Shown here: piece by piece, positions 43,494-52,303 of the stretch
Numbering within the stretch: the first letter of the stretch is position 1
How the letters are laid out: each line of letters starts with the position of its first letter
Assembly: GCA_938041035.1 (NCBI GenBank)
Contig: CALHYX010000044.1
Coordinates: forward strand, 1 to 64,000
Source: an uncultured Acidimicrobiales bacterium
GTDB lineage: Bacteria; Actinomycetota; Acidimicrobiia; Acidimicrobiales; SHLQ01
Direction of reading: 5' to 3'
Length of the DNA stretch: 64,000 nt
Program-made: the position numbers and the translations under genes
The notes under the pieces: model-generated
What the model saw: only the letters and a program-made list of their open reading frames with translations
What the model was told of the DNA's origin: nothing
Databases searched by the model: none

Positions 43494-44542
43494 TCCGGCT
43501 CGATCGCGACAACGTCCCGCTGCTCTTTCTGATCGGCGCCCTGATCCCCACCACCATCTTCTTGGTGATCCAGGCAGTCAACGATCCCGCGCTCTTCCTC
43601 GAGACGCTGATCAAGGCGCTGGGCCTCGGTGCCGTGTACGCGTTGATCGCACTCGGGTTCGTGCTGATCTTCAAGGCCACCCAGACGGTGAACTTCGCCC
43701 AGGGTGCGCTGGCGGCCGCGGGTGCGCTGTTCGTGTCGTTCCTCGTCGCCGACGAGCACATCCCGTTCACGACGGTGCCCAACCCGCTCATCAACATCGG
43801 CCCGGAGTGGCTGGGGTGGGGTCTGAGCGTGCTCGTCGCGCTGATCTTCGCCGCGTTGCTCGGGCTGATCATCGAGCGGATCACGATTCGCCCCATGGTC
43901 GGCGAACCCCTCTTCTCCGTCGCGGTGATCACCCTGGGACTCGAGATCGTGCTGCGGGTGTTCAACAACGACACGGTGAAGACCGAATTCCGCGCCCTGG
44001 AGATTCCCTGGGGCAACGGTGGCACCACCGTCGGCGGCGCCTTCATCAACTACAGCGTGATCGCCGCCCTGATCACGGCGGTGGTCGCCTTCGTCGGCGT
44101 GTTCTTCTTCTACCGCTCCAAGACCGGTATCGCGATGCGCGCCGTGGCCTTCGATCAGGAGGCCGCCATGGCCCAGGGGATCAACGTCGGTCGGGTATTC
44201 GCCATCGCCTGGGCAGCCGGCGCGGTGCTCGCCGCCATCGGCGGCATCTTTGCCACCCAGCCGCCGGTGAAGCAGACCGGAGCCGTCGAACCCGAAACCG
44301 CCAACATTGCGTTCCGGGCCCTTCCGGCGGTAATCCTGGGCGGCCTCGACTCCGCCACCGGCGCCCTCCTGGGCGGTCTCATCGTCGGCCTGGCCGAGAT
44401 CTTCGCCGGCCAGTACGCGGCGGGTGAGTCGGATTGGCTCGGCGCCGGGTATCCGGTGATCGTGCCCTACATCGTGATGATCATCGGTTTGCTGGTCCGC
44501 CCCTACGGGTTGTTCGGTACGCCCGAGATTCGACGGGTTTGA
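43490..44542 (+). CDS. Branched-chain amino-acid-type ABC transporter permease (LivH family)
   Basis: A 350-residue multi-helix permease. It begins at TTG 43490, overlapping the ligase stop as TTGA; no other start keeps the first membrane helix (VPLLFLIGALIPTTIFLVIQAV), and GAGGG lies upstream. GLGAVYALIALGFVLIFKATQTVNFAQGALAAAGA is the LivH signature, and SKTGIAMRAVAFDQEAAMAQGINVGRVFAIAWAAGA is the ATPase-contact loop. Part of a five-gene LivHM-SBP-FG transporter. Confidence 0.93.
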   Translation: MIRLDRDNVPLLFLIGALIPTTIFLVIQAVNDPALFLETLIKALGLGAVYALIALGFVLIFKATQTVNFAQGALAAAGALFVSFLVADEHIPFTTVPNPLINIGPEWLGWGLSVLVALIFAALLGLIIERITIRPMVGEPLFSVAVITLGLEIVLRVFNNDTVKTEFRALEIPWGNGGTTVGGAFINYSVIAALITAVVAFVGVFFFYRSKTGIAMRAVAFDQEAAMAQGINVGRVFAIAWAAGAVLAAIGGIFATQPPVKQTGAVEPETANIAFRALPAVILGGLDSATGALLGGLIVGLAEIFAGQYAAGESDWLGAGYPVIVPYIVMIIGLLVRPYGLFGTPEIRRV

Positions 44543-44552
44543 GGGGGTAGCG

Positions 44553-45881
44553 ATGTTTGGACGACCGAATCTGTACACCTCCTACGAGCAGGAAAGCCAG
44601 ATCTTTTCGACGTGGACCCAAAAGGTCCTCGCCGCATTCGGGATTCTCCTCCTGTTCTTGTTGCCGTTCGACATTCCGGCGATCACCACCAAGATCCCGG
44701 GCACCGGCTGGCTGGCCGACATCCCCGTGCTCGGACGGGTGTTCTCCTGGTCGATCGGCGATGGCATTCCCCTCGTGCGCTTCCTCGGCGACGCCGACTG
44801 GCTCCGCCCCATGACCACCGTGTTCATGTTGGCCATCGCCGCCCTCGGCCTCAACATCTTGTCCGGCGTCGCCGGCCAGGTGTCGCTCGGCCACGCCTTC
44901 TTCATGGGGGTCGGCGCGTGCACCGGCGTTTTCCTCGGCGGCGAGTCCTCCGAAGCCCTGTACGGGCTGGGCCTGCCGATCTGGATCTGGCTGCCGGGTG
45001 CCGGCATCGCCGCCGTACTCATCGGCATCATCGTCTCGCCGGTCGCGGTGAAGTTGCGCGGCCTGTACCTCGCGATCGTCACCCTGGGGCTGGTGTTCGT
45101 GGGGATCCACCTCGGCAACACGTCGTGGGGGCGCAAGATCGCAGGCCCACCGGCCCTCGGCCGCAAGTACCCCGAACTCGACATTCGCCTCTGGAAAGAG
45201 GAGGACCCGCTGATCAACGTGTCCGACGACGGGCGGTGGTTGTGGTTCGACGTCACCGACGCCCAGAAGCGGTATCTGTTGTACCTCGTGCTCGCGATCG
45301 CGTTCGCCTTCGTGGCCAAGAACATCATCCGCAGCCGCACCGGCCGGGCCCTACAGGCTATTCGAGACCGCGACATCGCCGCCGAGGTGATGGGGGTTCC
45401 CGAGTTCAAGTACAAGCTGATCGCCTTCGCCATTTCGTCGTTCTTTGCCGGTGTTGCCGGCGCCTTGTTCGCGGCGCTCAGCGGTCAGATCCTCGCCGAG
45501 GCGTTCGGCTTGTTCCTGTCGGTGGAGTTCATCGCCATCTTGTTGATCGGCGGCGCCGGGACGACCTCGGGCACGCTGATCGGCACGTTCTTCGTGGTGA
45601 TGATCCCGCAGTTCGTCGAGGAGATCACCAAGTGGCTCGACAAGTCCGAGGGGCCCATCGGGGGCACCGTTGGCGAGTTGATCCTGACCGATGGCAGCGG
45701 CGATCTCGGCGTCATCAACACCAGCACGGTGACCCCGGGATGGACGCTCAGCGTCTTTGACTGGAACATCGTGCTGTTCGGCGTCTTGATCATCGTCTTC
45801 TTGATCGTGGAGCCCCTGGGGCTCTTCGGCATCTGGGTGAAGGTCCGCAATTACTGGAAGCGATGGCCGTTCAGCTATTGA
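44553..45881 (+). CDS. Branched-chain amino-acid-type ABC transporter permease (LivM family)
   Basis: A 442-residue permease 10 bases after livH. AALGLNILSGVAGQVSLGHAFFMGVGACTG is the LivM motif, and SRTGRALQAIRDRDIAAEVMGVPEFKYKLIAFAISSFFAGVAGALFAAL is the coupling region contacting the ATPase. A ~40-residue loop (RKYPELDIRLWKEEDPLINV...) and a ~60-residue loop near the C-terminus (KWLDKSEGPIGGTVGELILT...) make it longer than average. Confidence 0.93.
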   Translation: MFGRPNLYTSYEQESQIFSTWTQKVLAAFGILLLFLLPFDIPAITTKIPGTGWLADIPVLGRVFSWSIGDGIPLVRFLGDADWLRPMTTVFMLAIAALGLNILSGVAGQVSLGHAFFMGVGACTGVFLGGESSEALYGLGLPIWIWLPGAGIAAVLIGIIVSPVAVKLRGLYLAIVTLGLVFVGIHLGNTSWGRKIAGPPALGRKYPELDIRLWKEEDPLINVSDDGRWLWFDVTDAQKRYLLYLVLAIAFAFVAKNIIRSRTGRALQAIRDRDIAAEVMGVPEFKYKLIAFAISSFFAGVAGALFAALSGQILAEAFGLFLSVEFIAILLIGGAGTTSGTLIGTFFVVMIPQFVEEITKWLDKSEGPIGGTVGELILTDGSGDLGVINTSTVTPGWTLSVFDWNIVLFGVLIIVFLIVEPLGLFGIWVKVRNYWKRWPFSY

Positions 45882-45982
45882 CGTGGCTCACCTCACGTCA
45901 CCCATGACCGGGCGCCCGCCCCGGATCGTGGGACCATTTCGAGGTCGGCTCCGCCGACGTTGACAACAACGGAGGGAAATTG

Positions 45983-47389
45983 ATGAGGAAACTAACCGGG
46001 CTACTGGCCCTTTTGCTTGCGTTCAGCCTCGTGGCTGCCGCCTGCGGCAGCAGCGATGGCGATGACGGTGCGAGTACCGACGATGGAGCGAGCTCCGACG
46101 ACAGTGCGAGCAGCGACGACGACGCCATGGCCGAAGACGAAGGTGACGACGCCGTGGCCGAAGGCGACATCTTGACCGGGCTCGGCGTCGATGCCGAGAA
46201 CAAGGTCATCCGGGTCGGCCTCAACGCCGATCTCTCCGGCACCTTCGCCGCGCTGACCACCGTGATCGTTGAGGGCCAGCAGGTCTTCTGGGAAAAGGTC
46301 AACGCCGAAGGCGGCATCAACGGCTGGACCGTTGAACCAGTCGTGCTCGACAACGCCTACGACGTCCCCACCCACCTCGAGAACTACGACGTGATGTCCG
46401 GTGACGGCGCCGAGTCGGTGGTCATGTTGACCAACTCGACCGGGTCGCCGCACACCGCCGCCATCTCCGAAGCGTTGGTCGACGACGACCTGCTTGCGAT
46501 TCCTCTGTCGTGGTACTCCGGCTGGACCGATCCCACCATTGGCCAGAACGTGTTCGAGGTGCAGGCCAACTACTGCATCGAGGCCATGAACGGCGTCACC
46601 TACATGTCCGAGCAGCACGGCAACAAGGTCGCCATCGCCGGCTTCCCCGGCGACTACGGCGAAGACGGCTCGCTCGGCGCCAAGGTGGCTGCCGAAGCGC
46701 TCGGTCTCGAGATCGTCTACGACGGCCAGGCCCAGGTCATCCCGGGTGCGGATCAGACGCCGATCATCACCGGCATCGTCGAGTCCGGCGCCGACTTCGT
46801 CTGGTTGACGACCGGCCCCGGCCAGACCGCGGAGATCATCGGCGGCGCCGCCGCCGGCGGCTACGAGGGTCAGTGGGCGGGCAACAGCCCGGCCTGGAAC
46901 CCGGCGCTGTTGGGCACCGACCTCGGACCCGTGCTCGACGCGAGCTACACCCACAGCACCTACACCACCCTGTGGGGCATCGGGGACTCGCCCGGCATGA
47001 AGGACCTGATCGATACCATGCGTGAGCTGCGGCCCGACGCGATCGCTGACGATGTGTACATCATCAGCTGGATCGAGGGCCTCATCGCCCAGCAGGTTCT
47101 CGAGCAGGCCATCAGCAACGGCGACATCACCCGAGCCGGCGTGTTGGCCGCGGCCAACGAGATCGAGGTTGACCTCATGGGTCTGGCCCCGAACCAGAGC
47201 TGGGGTGGCGAGCCGAACGACTCGATCGTTCGGGGCACCTACCTCTACGACATCGATGCGTCGGTCTTCACGCCCGACGGCACGGTGACCGATGACGACG
47301 CGAACCGCGGCTACACCCTCCTCGAAGCCGATTACGTGTCGCCCACCGCCGCCGAGTGGGACTACGAGCCCTGCTTCAAGGCTGAATGA
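45983..47389 (+). CDS. ABC transporter substrate-binding lipoprotein (Liv type)
   Basis: A 468-residue solute-binding protein. ATG 45983 has the ribosome-binding site GGAGGG, and the signal peptide ends in a lipobox (SLVAAAC), followed by an acidic Ser/Asp-rich tether of about 45 residues (DDGASTDDGASSDDSASSDD) usual in actinobacterial lipoproteins. VIRVGLNADLSGTFAALTTVIVEGQQVFWEKVNAEGGINGW is the Peripla_BP_6 N-terminus. Substrates in this family include amino acids, amides, aromatic acids and short carboxylic acids. The acyl-CoA ligase in the same cluster favours an acid. Lies between the permeases and ATPases. Confidence 0.92.
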   Translation: MRKLTGLLALLLAFSLVAAACGSSDGDDGASTDDGASSDDSASSDDDAMAEDEGDDAVAEGDILTGLGVDAENKVIRVGLNADLSGTFAALTTVIVEGQQVFWEKVNAEGGINGWTVEPVVLDNAYDVPTHLENYDVMSGDGAESVVMLTNSTGSPHTAAISEALVDDDLLAIPLSWYSGWTDPTIGQNVFEVQANYCIEAMNGVTYMSEQHGNKVAIAGFPGDYGEDGSLGAKVAAEALGLEIVYDGQAQVIPGADQTPIITGIVESGADFVWLTTGPGQTAEIIGGAAAGGYEGQWAGNSPAWNPALLGTDLGPVLDASYTHSTYTTLWGIGDSPGMKDLIDTMRELRPDAIADDVYIISWIEGLIAQQVLEQAISNGDITRAGVLAAANEIEVDLMGLAPNQSWGGEPNDSIVRGTYLYDIDASVFTPDGTVTDDDANRGYTLLEADYVSPTAAEWDYEPCFKAE

Positions 47390-47454
47390 TCCAGTAATCG
47401 TGTGACGGTGGCGGTCCGGCCCATCCGGGCCGCCACCGACCTTCTCGGGGGACC

Positions 47455-48252
47455 ATGCTCGAAATCGCCAATCTCGAAGTTGTGTACAACGAGGTGATCC
47501 TCGTTCTGCGCGGCCTTTCGATCGAGGTGCCCGACGGCCAGATCGTGGCCCTGCTCGGCGCCAACGGCGCCGGCAAAACGACCACCCTTCGGGCCATCAG
47601 CGGGCTGCTCGACGTGCACGAGGGCGCGGTCACCAAAGGCTCGATCTCCTGGAACGGCGAGGCGATCGCCGGCAAGAAGCCGTCGGAAATCGTGCGGTCC
47701 GGCATCACCCAGGTGATGGAGGGTCGCCGGGTCTTCGCCGAGATGACCGTCGACGAAAACCTGACGACGGGCGGTTTCACCATCAAGGACAAGGCGGCGA
47801 CCGCAGCCTCCTATGACCGGGTGATGGAGTTGTTCCCGCAGTTGGGTGAACGCCGGAGCCAGACGGCCGGGTACCTCTCGGGCGGCGAGCAGCAGATGCT
47901 CGCTATCGGCCGGGCCATGATGGCCAGCCCCAAACTGCTCGTGCTCGATGAGCCGTCGTTGGGTCTGGCCCCCATGCTCATCGAACAGATCCGCGACATC
48001 ATCGTCGACATCAACAAGAGCGGCACCAGCGTCCTGCTCATCGAGCAGAATGCCATGATGGCGCTGTCGATCGCCGACTACGGCTACATCATGGAGACCG
48101 GCAAGATCGTCATGGACGGTGAACCGGCCAAGCTGCTCGCCGACGACGACGTCAAGGAGTTCTATCTGGGCCTCCACAGCGGCGACGACACCGAAAAGAA
48201 GTCGTTCCGCGACGTGAAGCACTACAAGCGCAGAAAGAAGTGGTCATCGTGA
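47455..48252 (+). CDS. ABC transporter ATP-binding protein (LivF family)
   Basis: A 265-residue ATPase. Walker A GANGAGKTTT, signature YLSGGEQQMLAIGRAMMASPKLLVLDEPSLGLAPML and IMETGKIVMDGEPAKLL are all LivF-like. It overlaps livG by four bases (GTGA). The C-terminal GDDTEKKSFRDVKHYKRRKKWSS is a short basic extension not usual in LivF. Confidence 0.93.
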   Translation: MLEIANLEVVYNEVILVLRGLSIEVPDGQIVALLGANGAGKTTTLRAISGLLDVHEGAVTKGSISWNGEAIAGKKPSEIVRSGITQVMEGRRVFAEMTVDENLTTGGFTIKDKAATAASYDRVMELFPQLGERRSQTAGYLSGGEQQMLAIGRAMMASPKLLVLDEPSLGLAPMLIEQIRDIIVDINKSGTSVLLIEQNAMMALSIADYGYIMETGKIVMDGEPAKLLADDDVKEFYLGLHSGDDTEKKSFRDVKHYKRRKKWSS

Positions 48253-49055
48253 GCGAGTCCGGCACACCCCTGCTCGAGCTCTCCGAGGTCACCCTTCGTT
48301 TCGGCGGCGTGACCGCGATCAACGACGTCTCGTTTTCGGTGGCCGACAAGGAGCTGTTTGCCATCATCGGCCCAAACGGGGCCGGCAAGACGTCGATCTT
48401 CAACACCATCAGCCAGGTGTATCGGCCCCAGGAGGGCGACATCCGCTGGCGGGGCGACTCCATCATGGGAACTCGACCCGACCGGATCGCCAAGCTGGGC
48501 ATCGCCCGCACGTTCCAGAACATCGAGCTGTTCCCGCAGATGACGGTGATCGACAATCTGTTGACCGGTCATCACGTTCGCATGCAGCGATCATGGCTGG
48601 CCGGAGCGCTCTGGTTCGGCCCGGCCAAGGCCGAGGAGATCGCGAGTCGACGAAAGGTCGAGGACATCATCGATTTCCTCGAGATCGGGCGATGGCGCAA
48701 GCACCCGGTGGCGCTGCTGCCGTACGGCTTTCAAAAGCGGGTCGAGCTGGGGCGGGCCCTCGCCATGGAACCCGAGCTGTTGTTGCTCGACGAGCCGGTG
48801 GCCGGCATGAACCTCGAAGAGACCGAGGACATGGCTCGGTTCATCCTCGACATCCAGCGGGAGCTGGGTATTTCGATGGTGTTGGTCGAACATGACATGG
48901 GCCTGGTCATGGATATTGCCGATCGGGTGATGGTGCTCGACTTCGGCACAAAGATCGCCGAGGGCACCCCCGCCGAGGTCCAGAACGATCCCGCGGTCAT
49001 CGCCGCGTACCTCGGCTCGGAGTTCGCGTCGACCAGCGAGGCCTCCAAAACCTGA
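48249..49055 (+). CDS. ABC transporter ATP-binding protein (LivG family)
   Basis: A 268-residue ATPase. GTG 48249 is preferred to GTG 48240 because it forms the GTGA overlap with livF. GPNGAGKTSIFNTISQVYRPQEGDI contains Walker A, IARTFQNIELFPQMTVIDNLL is the LivG Q-loop region, and LLPYGFQKRVELGRALAMEPELLLLDEPVAGMNLEE holds signature and Walker B. The signature reads LLPYGFQKR rather than LSGGQ or LPYGxQRR, a normal variation in this family. Confidence 0.93.
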   Translation: MSESGTPLLELSEVTLRFGGVTAINDVSFSVADKELFAIIGPNGAGKTSIFNTISQVYRPQEGDIRWRGDSIMGTRPDRIAKLGIARTFQNIELFPQMTVIDNLLTGHHVRMQRSWLAGALWFGPAKAEEIASRRKVEDIIDFLEIGRWRKHPVALLPYGFQKRVELGRALAMEPELLLLDEPVAGMNLEETEDMARFILDIQRELGISMVLVEHDMGLVMDIADRVMVLDFGTKIAEGTPAEVQNDPAVIAAYLGSEFASTSEASKT

Positions 49056-49092
49056 CAACTCCGGCGCCCGCATTCGGAGCTGACCCGAGGCT

Positions 49093-50268
49093 GTGTCATC
49101 ATCGGTCGCTGTGACAGTGACGAGTGACGCGACCACATCCGGGCCCGATCGGGCCTTCTACCAGGCCCTGGCCGATGATGCCCTCGCCGGAGTCGAGCTG
49201 AGCGACGCCCGGTGCGAGCAGCTGCTTCTCGACCCCGAGATCGAGCTGCTTTCGCTGCTCCATGCGGCGTTCGAGGTGCGGCGCCACTACTGGGGCAAAC
49301 AGGTTCAGGTCCACATCCTGAACAACGCGGCCAACGGCAAGTGCCCCGAGGACTGTTCGTACTGCACCCAGGCTCGAACCAGCGACGTCGACATCGAGGA
49401 ATACCCGATGAAGCCCGACGACGAGATTCTCGCCGAGGCGCAGCGGGCCTATGAGTCGGGCGCATTCCGCTACTGCATGGTCTTCTCGGGCCGGGGGCCA
49501 TCGGCGGGCCGGGCCGAGCAGCTCGCCGGTCTGGTCCGCAAGATCAAAGATGCCTACCCGCTCGAGGTGTGTGTGTCGGCCGGACTGCTCGATGACGACA
49601 AGGCCGCCGTGCTGGCCGCCGCCGGACTCGATCGCCTGAACCACAACCTCAACACCTCCGAGGAGCACTACGGCGAGATCTGCACCACCCACACCTATGC
49701 GGATCGAATCGAGACGTTGCGGGCGGCGAAACGCAACGGCATCGAGACCTGTTCGGGGCTGATCGCGGGCATGGGCGAGCCGGCCAGCGACCTGGTGGAG
49801 ATCGCCAAGACCCTGGCGGGGCTCGGCAGCGAGTCGATCCCGGTCAACTTCTTGTTGCCGTTCGAGGGCAACGTGCTCGACGAACCGGTCGGCCTGACGC
49901 CCGAATACTGCCTGCGGGTCCTGTGCATGTATCGATTCACCAATCCGGCGGCCGAGATCCGCTGCACCGCCGGACGCGAGTTCCATCTGCGATCGCTCGA
50001 GGCCATGGCGTTGTACCCGGCGAACTCGCTGTTCCTCGAGGGGTACCTGAACGCCACGGGAGCCGCCTCGAACCGTACCTTCCAGATGATCAGCGATGCC
50101 GGGTTCGACATCGTCAGCGACTGGTCGGTGAACGAGCTGCTCGCCCAACACGACGGCGTCGACGTCGCCTCGGAGCAGCCGGTGGCCATCGGCGACAAGA
50201 GTGCGGTCAAGACCCTGGACCAGCTTCGGCCCACCGGTGCCGCCGGCGCGGCATCGGCCAAGGGTTAG
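49093..50268 (+). CDS. bioB: Biotin synthase
   Basis: A 391-residue radical-SAM enzyme converting dethiobiotin to biotin. The iron-sulphur motif CPEDCSYC is at residues 84-91 with cysteines 84, 88 and 91. FSGRGPS, CVSAGLL, HNLNTSEEHYGEICTTHTYADRIET and the conserved GMGE segment follow. The second cluster's ligands include the cysteines near CVSAG and EIRCTAGREFHLR. About 40 residues longer than E. coli BioB, with extra sequence at both ends. No other biotin genes are adjacent, so it may act on scavenged precursor. Confidence 0.95.
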   Translation: MSSSVAVTVTSDATTSGPDRAFYQALADDALAGVELSDARCEQLLLDPEIELLSLLHAAFEVRRHYWGKQVQVHILNNAANGKCPEDCSYCTQARTSDVDIEEYPMKPDDEILAEAQRAYESGAFRYCMVFSGRGPSAGRAEQLAGLVRKIKDAYPLEVCVSAGLLDDDKAAVLAAAGLDRLNHNLNTSEEHYGEICTTHTYADRIETLRAAKRNGIETCSGLIAGMGEPASDLVEIAKTLAGLGSESIPVNFLLPFEGNVLDEPVGLTPEYCLRVLCMYRFTNPAAEIRCTAGREFHLRSLEAMALYPANSLFLEGYLNATGAASNRTFQMISDAGFDIVSDWSVNELLAQHDGVDVASEQPVAIGDKSAVKTLDQLRPTGAAGAASAKG

Positions 50269-50744
50269 TCGTCGGGCAAAATCGGGCGGCCGAGTGAGCG
50301 GGTGCGGCCCCGGAACAACGCGACGACGACATCATCGCCGTTGGTCACGACCACATCACACACCGTGTTTCGCCCGGAGCGGTTCGTGATGGACGCGGTG
50401 GCGCGCAGCGCGTCACCCGGGTGGGCCGGAGCGAGGAAGTCGATGCTCGCTCCGGTGGCGACGGCTACCTCGTTGGCCGCGTTGGTCGCATACGCCATCG
50501 CCGTGTCGGCGAGGGCGAAGGTGATGCCGCCGTGGCCGATGCCGTGGGCGTTCAGGTGTTCGGCGGTCACGGTGAGTGTCAACGTGGCCGAGTCGCCGGT
50601 GATCGCCTCGACCGCCATCCCCAACCGTTGGGGCGCGGTGTCGTCCGGCCACAGGTGGTCGAGTACCCGTTGGGCGACCATCGCCGGGGAGGCTGATGGG
50701 GGAGCAGCCTCGGGCTCGGCCGGGGGAGTGGCGTCGTTGCTCAT
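50265..50744 (-). CDS. PaaI-type thioesterase
   Basis: A 159-residue hot-dog-fold thioesterase. AEHLNAHGIGHGGITFALADTAMAYATNA is the PaaI signature, with HG.GHGG and the catalytic aspartate in ALAD; SIDFLAPAHPGDALRATA and VVVALFRGRTRSLG close the fold. It hydrolyses hydroxyphenylacetyl-CoA or similar thioesters formed as dead-end products. It overlaps the convergent bioB by four bases and is divergent from the MBL-fold gene (22-base gap). Confidence 0.92.
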   Translation of the reverse strand: MSNDATPPAEPEAAPPSASPAMVAQRVLDHLWPDDTAPQRLGMAVEAITGDSATLTLTVTAEHLNAHGIGHGGITFALADTAMAYATNAANEVAVATGASIDFLAPAHPGDALRATASITNRSGRNTVCDVVVTNGDDVVVALFRGRTRSLGRPILPDD

Positions 50745-50766
50745 CTCGTGAGGGTAGGTTCTGGCG

Positions 50767-51702
50767 GTGAGCCACGACCAGAAACCAACGCCGGCCGACC
50801 CTCATCCACCGCAGGTTTTGGGACAGGTGACCGTCCTGACCGGGATCGAGGGCGGCACGTATCCCCACGGCAACTCGATCCTGGTGAGCGGTGCCGACCA
50901 GACGGTGCTGATCGATCCGTCGTTGTCGATCGTCGAGTGGGGCGGCATCGGAACCCACAGTTCCAGAACCGTGGACTCGATTGCCCTGAGCCACGTCCAC
51001 GAGGACCACGTCCCCGGACTGTCGTTGTACCCCGATGTTCCCGTGTGGGTGCACGAGGGCGATCGGGCCGCGCTGGCGAGCGTCGAGGCCCTGGTTTCGG
51101 TCTACGGACTACCGGCGGAGGCCGAGCCGGCGTTCACCCGTTCGTTGCTCCACGACTATCACTTCACGGCCCGCCCCGACGCCCAGCCCTTCGCCGAGGG
51201 CGACGTTATCGACGTCGGCGGGTCGACCATTACCGTCGTCCACACGCCGGGTCACACCCCGGGGCACTGCTGCCTGTTCATCGAACCCGAGGGGGTCCTG
51301 TACCTCGGCGATATCGAACTCACCGGGTTCGGGCCCTACTACGCCGACCGCGAGAGCAGCCTGTCCGACTTCGAAGCCAGCATCGCCCGATGTCGAGAGA
51401 TCGAGGCGGAGTGGTACGTGACCTTTCACCACAAGGGCACCTACACCGACCGGCAGGACTTCATCACCGCCCTCGATGCGTTCGGAGCCGCAATCGATCG
51501 ACGAGATGCCGCGCTGGTCGAGTTTCTCCGCGAACCCCGAACGCTCGGTGAGCTGGTCGAGCACCGATTCCTCTATCGGCCCCACGTGGATCTGCCGTGG
51601 GTGGACGCCGCCGAAACCCGGACGATAACCCAGCACCTCGACCGGCTGGTCGAACGAGGGGCCGTCGTGGCGATCGAGCCGGACCGGTGGCGAACGGTCT
51701 GA
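50767..51702 (+). CDS. MBL-fold metallo-hydrolase
   Basis: A 311-residue metallo-beta-lactamase-fold protein from GTG 50767. SHVHEDHVPG (HxHxDH) and HTPGHTPGHCC supply metal ligands, GDIELTGFGPYYADRESSL the bridging aspartate, and FHHKG the last histidine. The C-terminal ~70 residues (LGELVEHRFLYRPHVDLPW...) look like a small winged-helix domain, as in the LACTB2-like subgroup. Probable hydrolase of thioester or other ester; substrate unknown. Confidence 0.9.
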   Translation: MSHDQKPTPADPHPPQVLGQVTVLTGIEGGTYPHGNSILVSGADQTVLIDPSLSIVEWGGIGTHSSRTVDSIALSHVHEDHVPGLSLYPDVPVWVHEGDRAALASVEALVSVYGLPAEAEPAFTRSLLHDYHFTARPDAQPFAEGDVIDVGGSTITVVHTPGHTPGHCCLFIEPEGVLYLGDIELTGFGPYYADRESSLSDFEASIARCREIEAEWYVTFHHKGTYTDRQDFITALDAFGAAIDRRDAALVEFLREPRTLGELVEHRFLYRPHVDLPWVDAAETRTITQHLDRLVERGAVVAIEPDRWRTV

Positions 51703-51729
51703 TTCAGAGCCCGATTCAGGGCCCGACCG

Positions 51730-52032
51730 TCAGGCCTCCATCTGGATGGCCGACCGTCCGCTGAGGTGGGGCTTGTACTTCGAGACGACGGCCACGTGAT
51801 CGGGGTGGGCCGAGTAGGTGTGGTAGTCGGCGGCGGTCGCAAACTCCGCGATCACCGCAAGCGCGGCGTTGGCGTCGGGGCGATCCGCATCGATACCCGC
51901 GTCGAGGGCAACCGTGTAGCTCTGAATCTCCGGGATCTTCGCCGGCAGCTCGCGCAGTTCGGCGGCGAACGCCGCGGCCGTACCCTCCGGGGCGTCGCCC
52001 GAGGTGGACAAAAGGACACAGTGTCGAAGCAT
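51730..52032 (-). CDS. Dabb (stress-responsive alpha/beta barrel) family protein
   Basis: A 100-residue protein from ATG 52032 (MLRHCVLLSTSGDAPEGTAA). LRELPAKIPEIQSYTVALDAGI and VIAEFATAADYHTYSAHPDHVAVVSKYKPHLSG match the Dabb domain ('L..L...ip.i....vg.n', 'f.s..dl..Y..hp.H..v'). These form small dimeric barrels of uncertain role. It is divergent from the first M23 peptidase gene, with 271 bases between them. Confidence 0.88.
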   Translation of the reverse strand: MLRHCVLLSTSGDAPEGTAAAFAAELRELPAKIPEIQSYTVALDAGIDADRPDANAALAVIAEFATAADYHTYSAHPDHVAVVSKYKPHLSGRSAIQMEA

Positions 52033-52303
52033 TTCGTCACCGTAGCCCCAAGATTTTCTGAAGTTTTGCATCCCATGGTTGCGAGCGAGTATTCGGGGAC
52101 ACTTTTGGCTGATTTTTCAAGCCCTGGGGCGATTGGGACCGGTGGGGCTGGTGATGCTCGTGTTGCTGGTGTGGCCGGGGAGCCGGGTGGGCGATTTGTC
52201 GTGTCCGTCACCGATTCGTAATGTCCTCAGCTTCGTGCGAACCGCCCGTTTGCCCGAGACCTTCCCCCCGGTAATCCGCCTCAGAAAGTTCGACCCACAC
52301 CTC

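Noticed and set aside
51701-51724. Two 12-base copies (GATTCAGAGCCC and GATTCAGGGCCC) after the MBL gene
   Set aside because: Only two imperfect units outside conserved coding sequence and of a different period from the 15-base arrays; too little to call a repeat family.
52033-52303. Possible c-di-AMP riboswitch upstream of the first M23 peptidase
   Set aside because: Such riboswitches do precede wall hydrolases in actinobacteria, but the conserved core sequences of that class are not found here.
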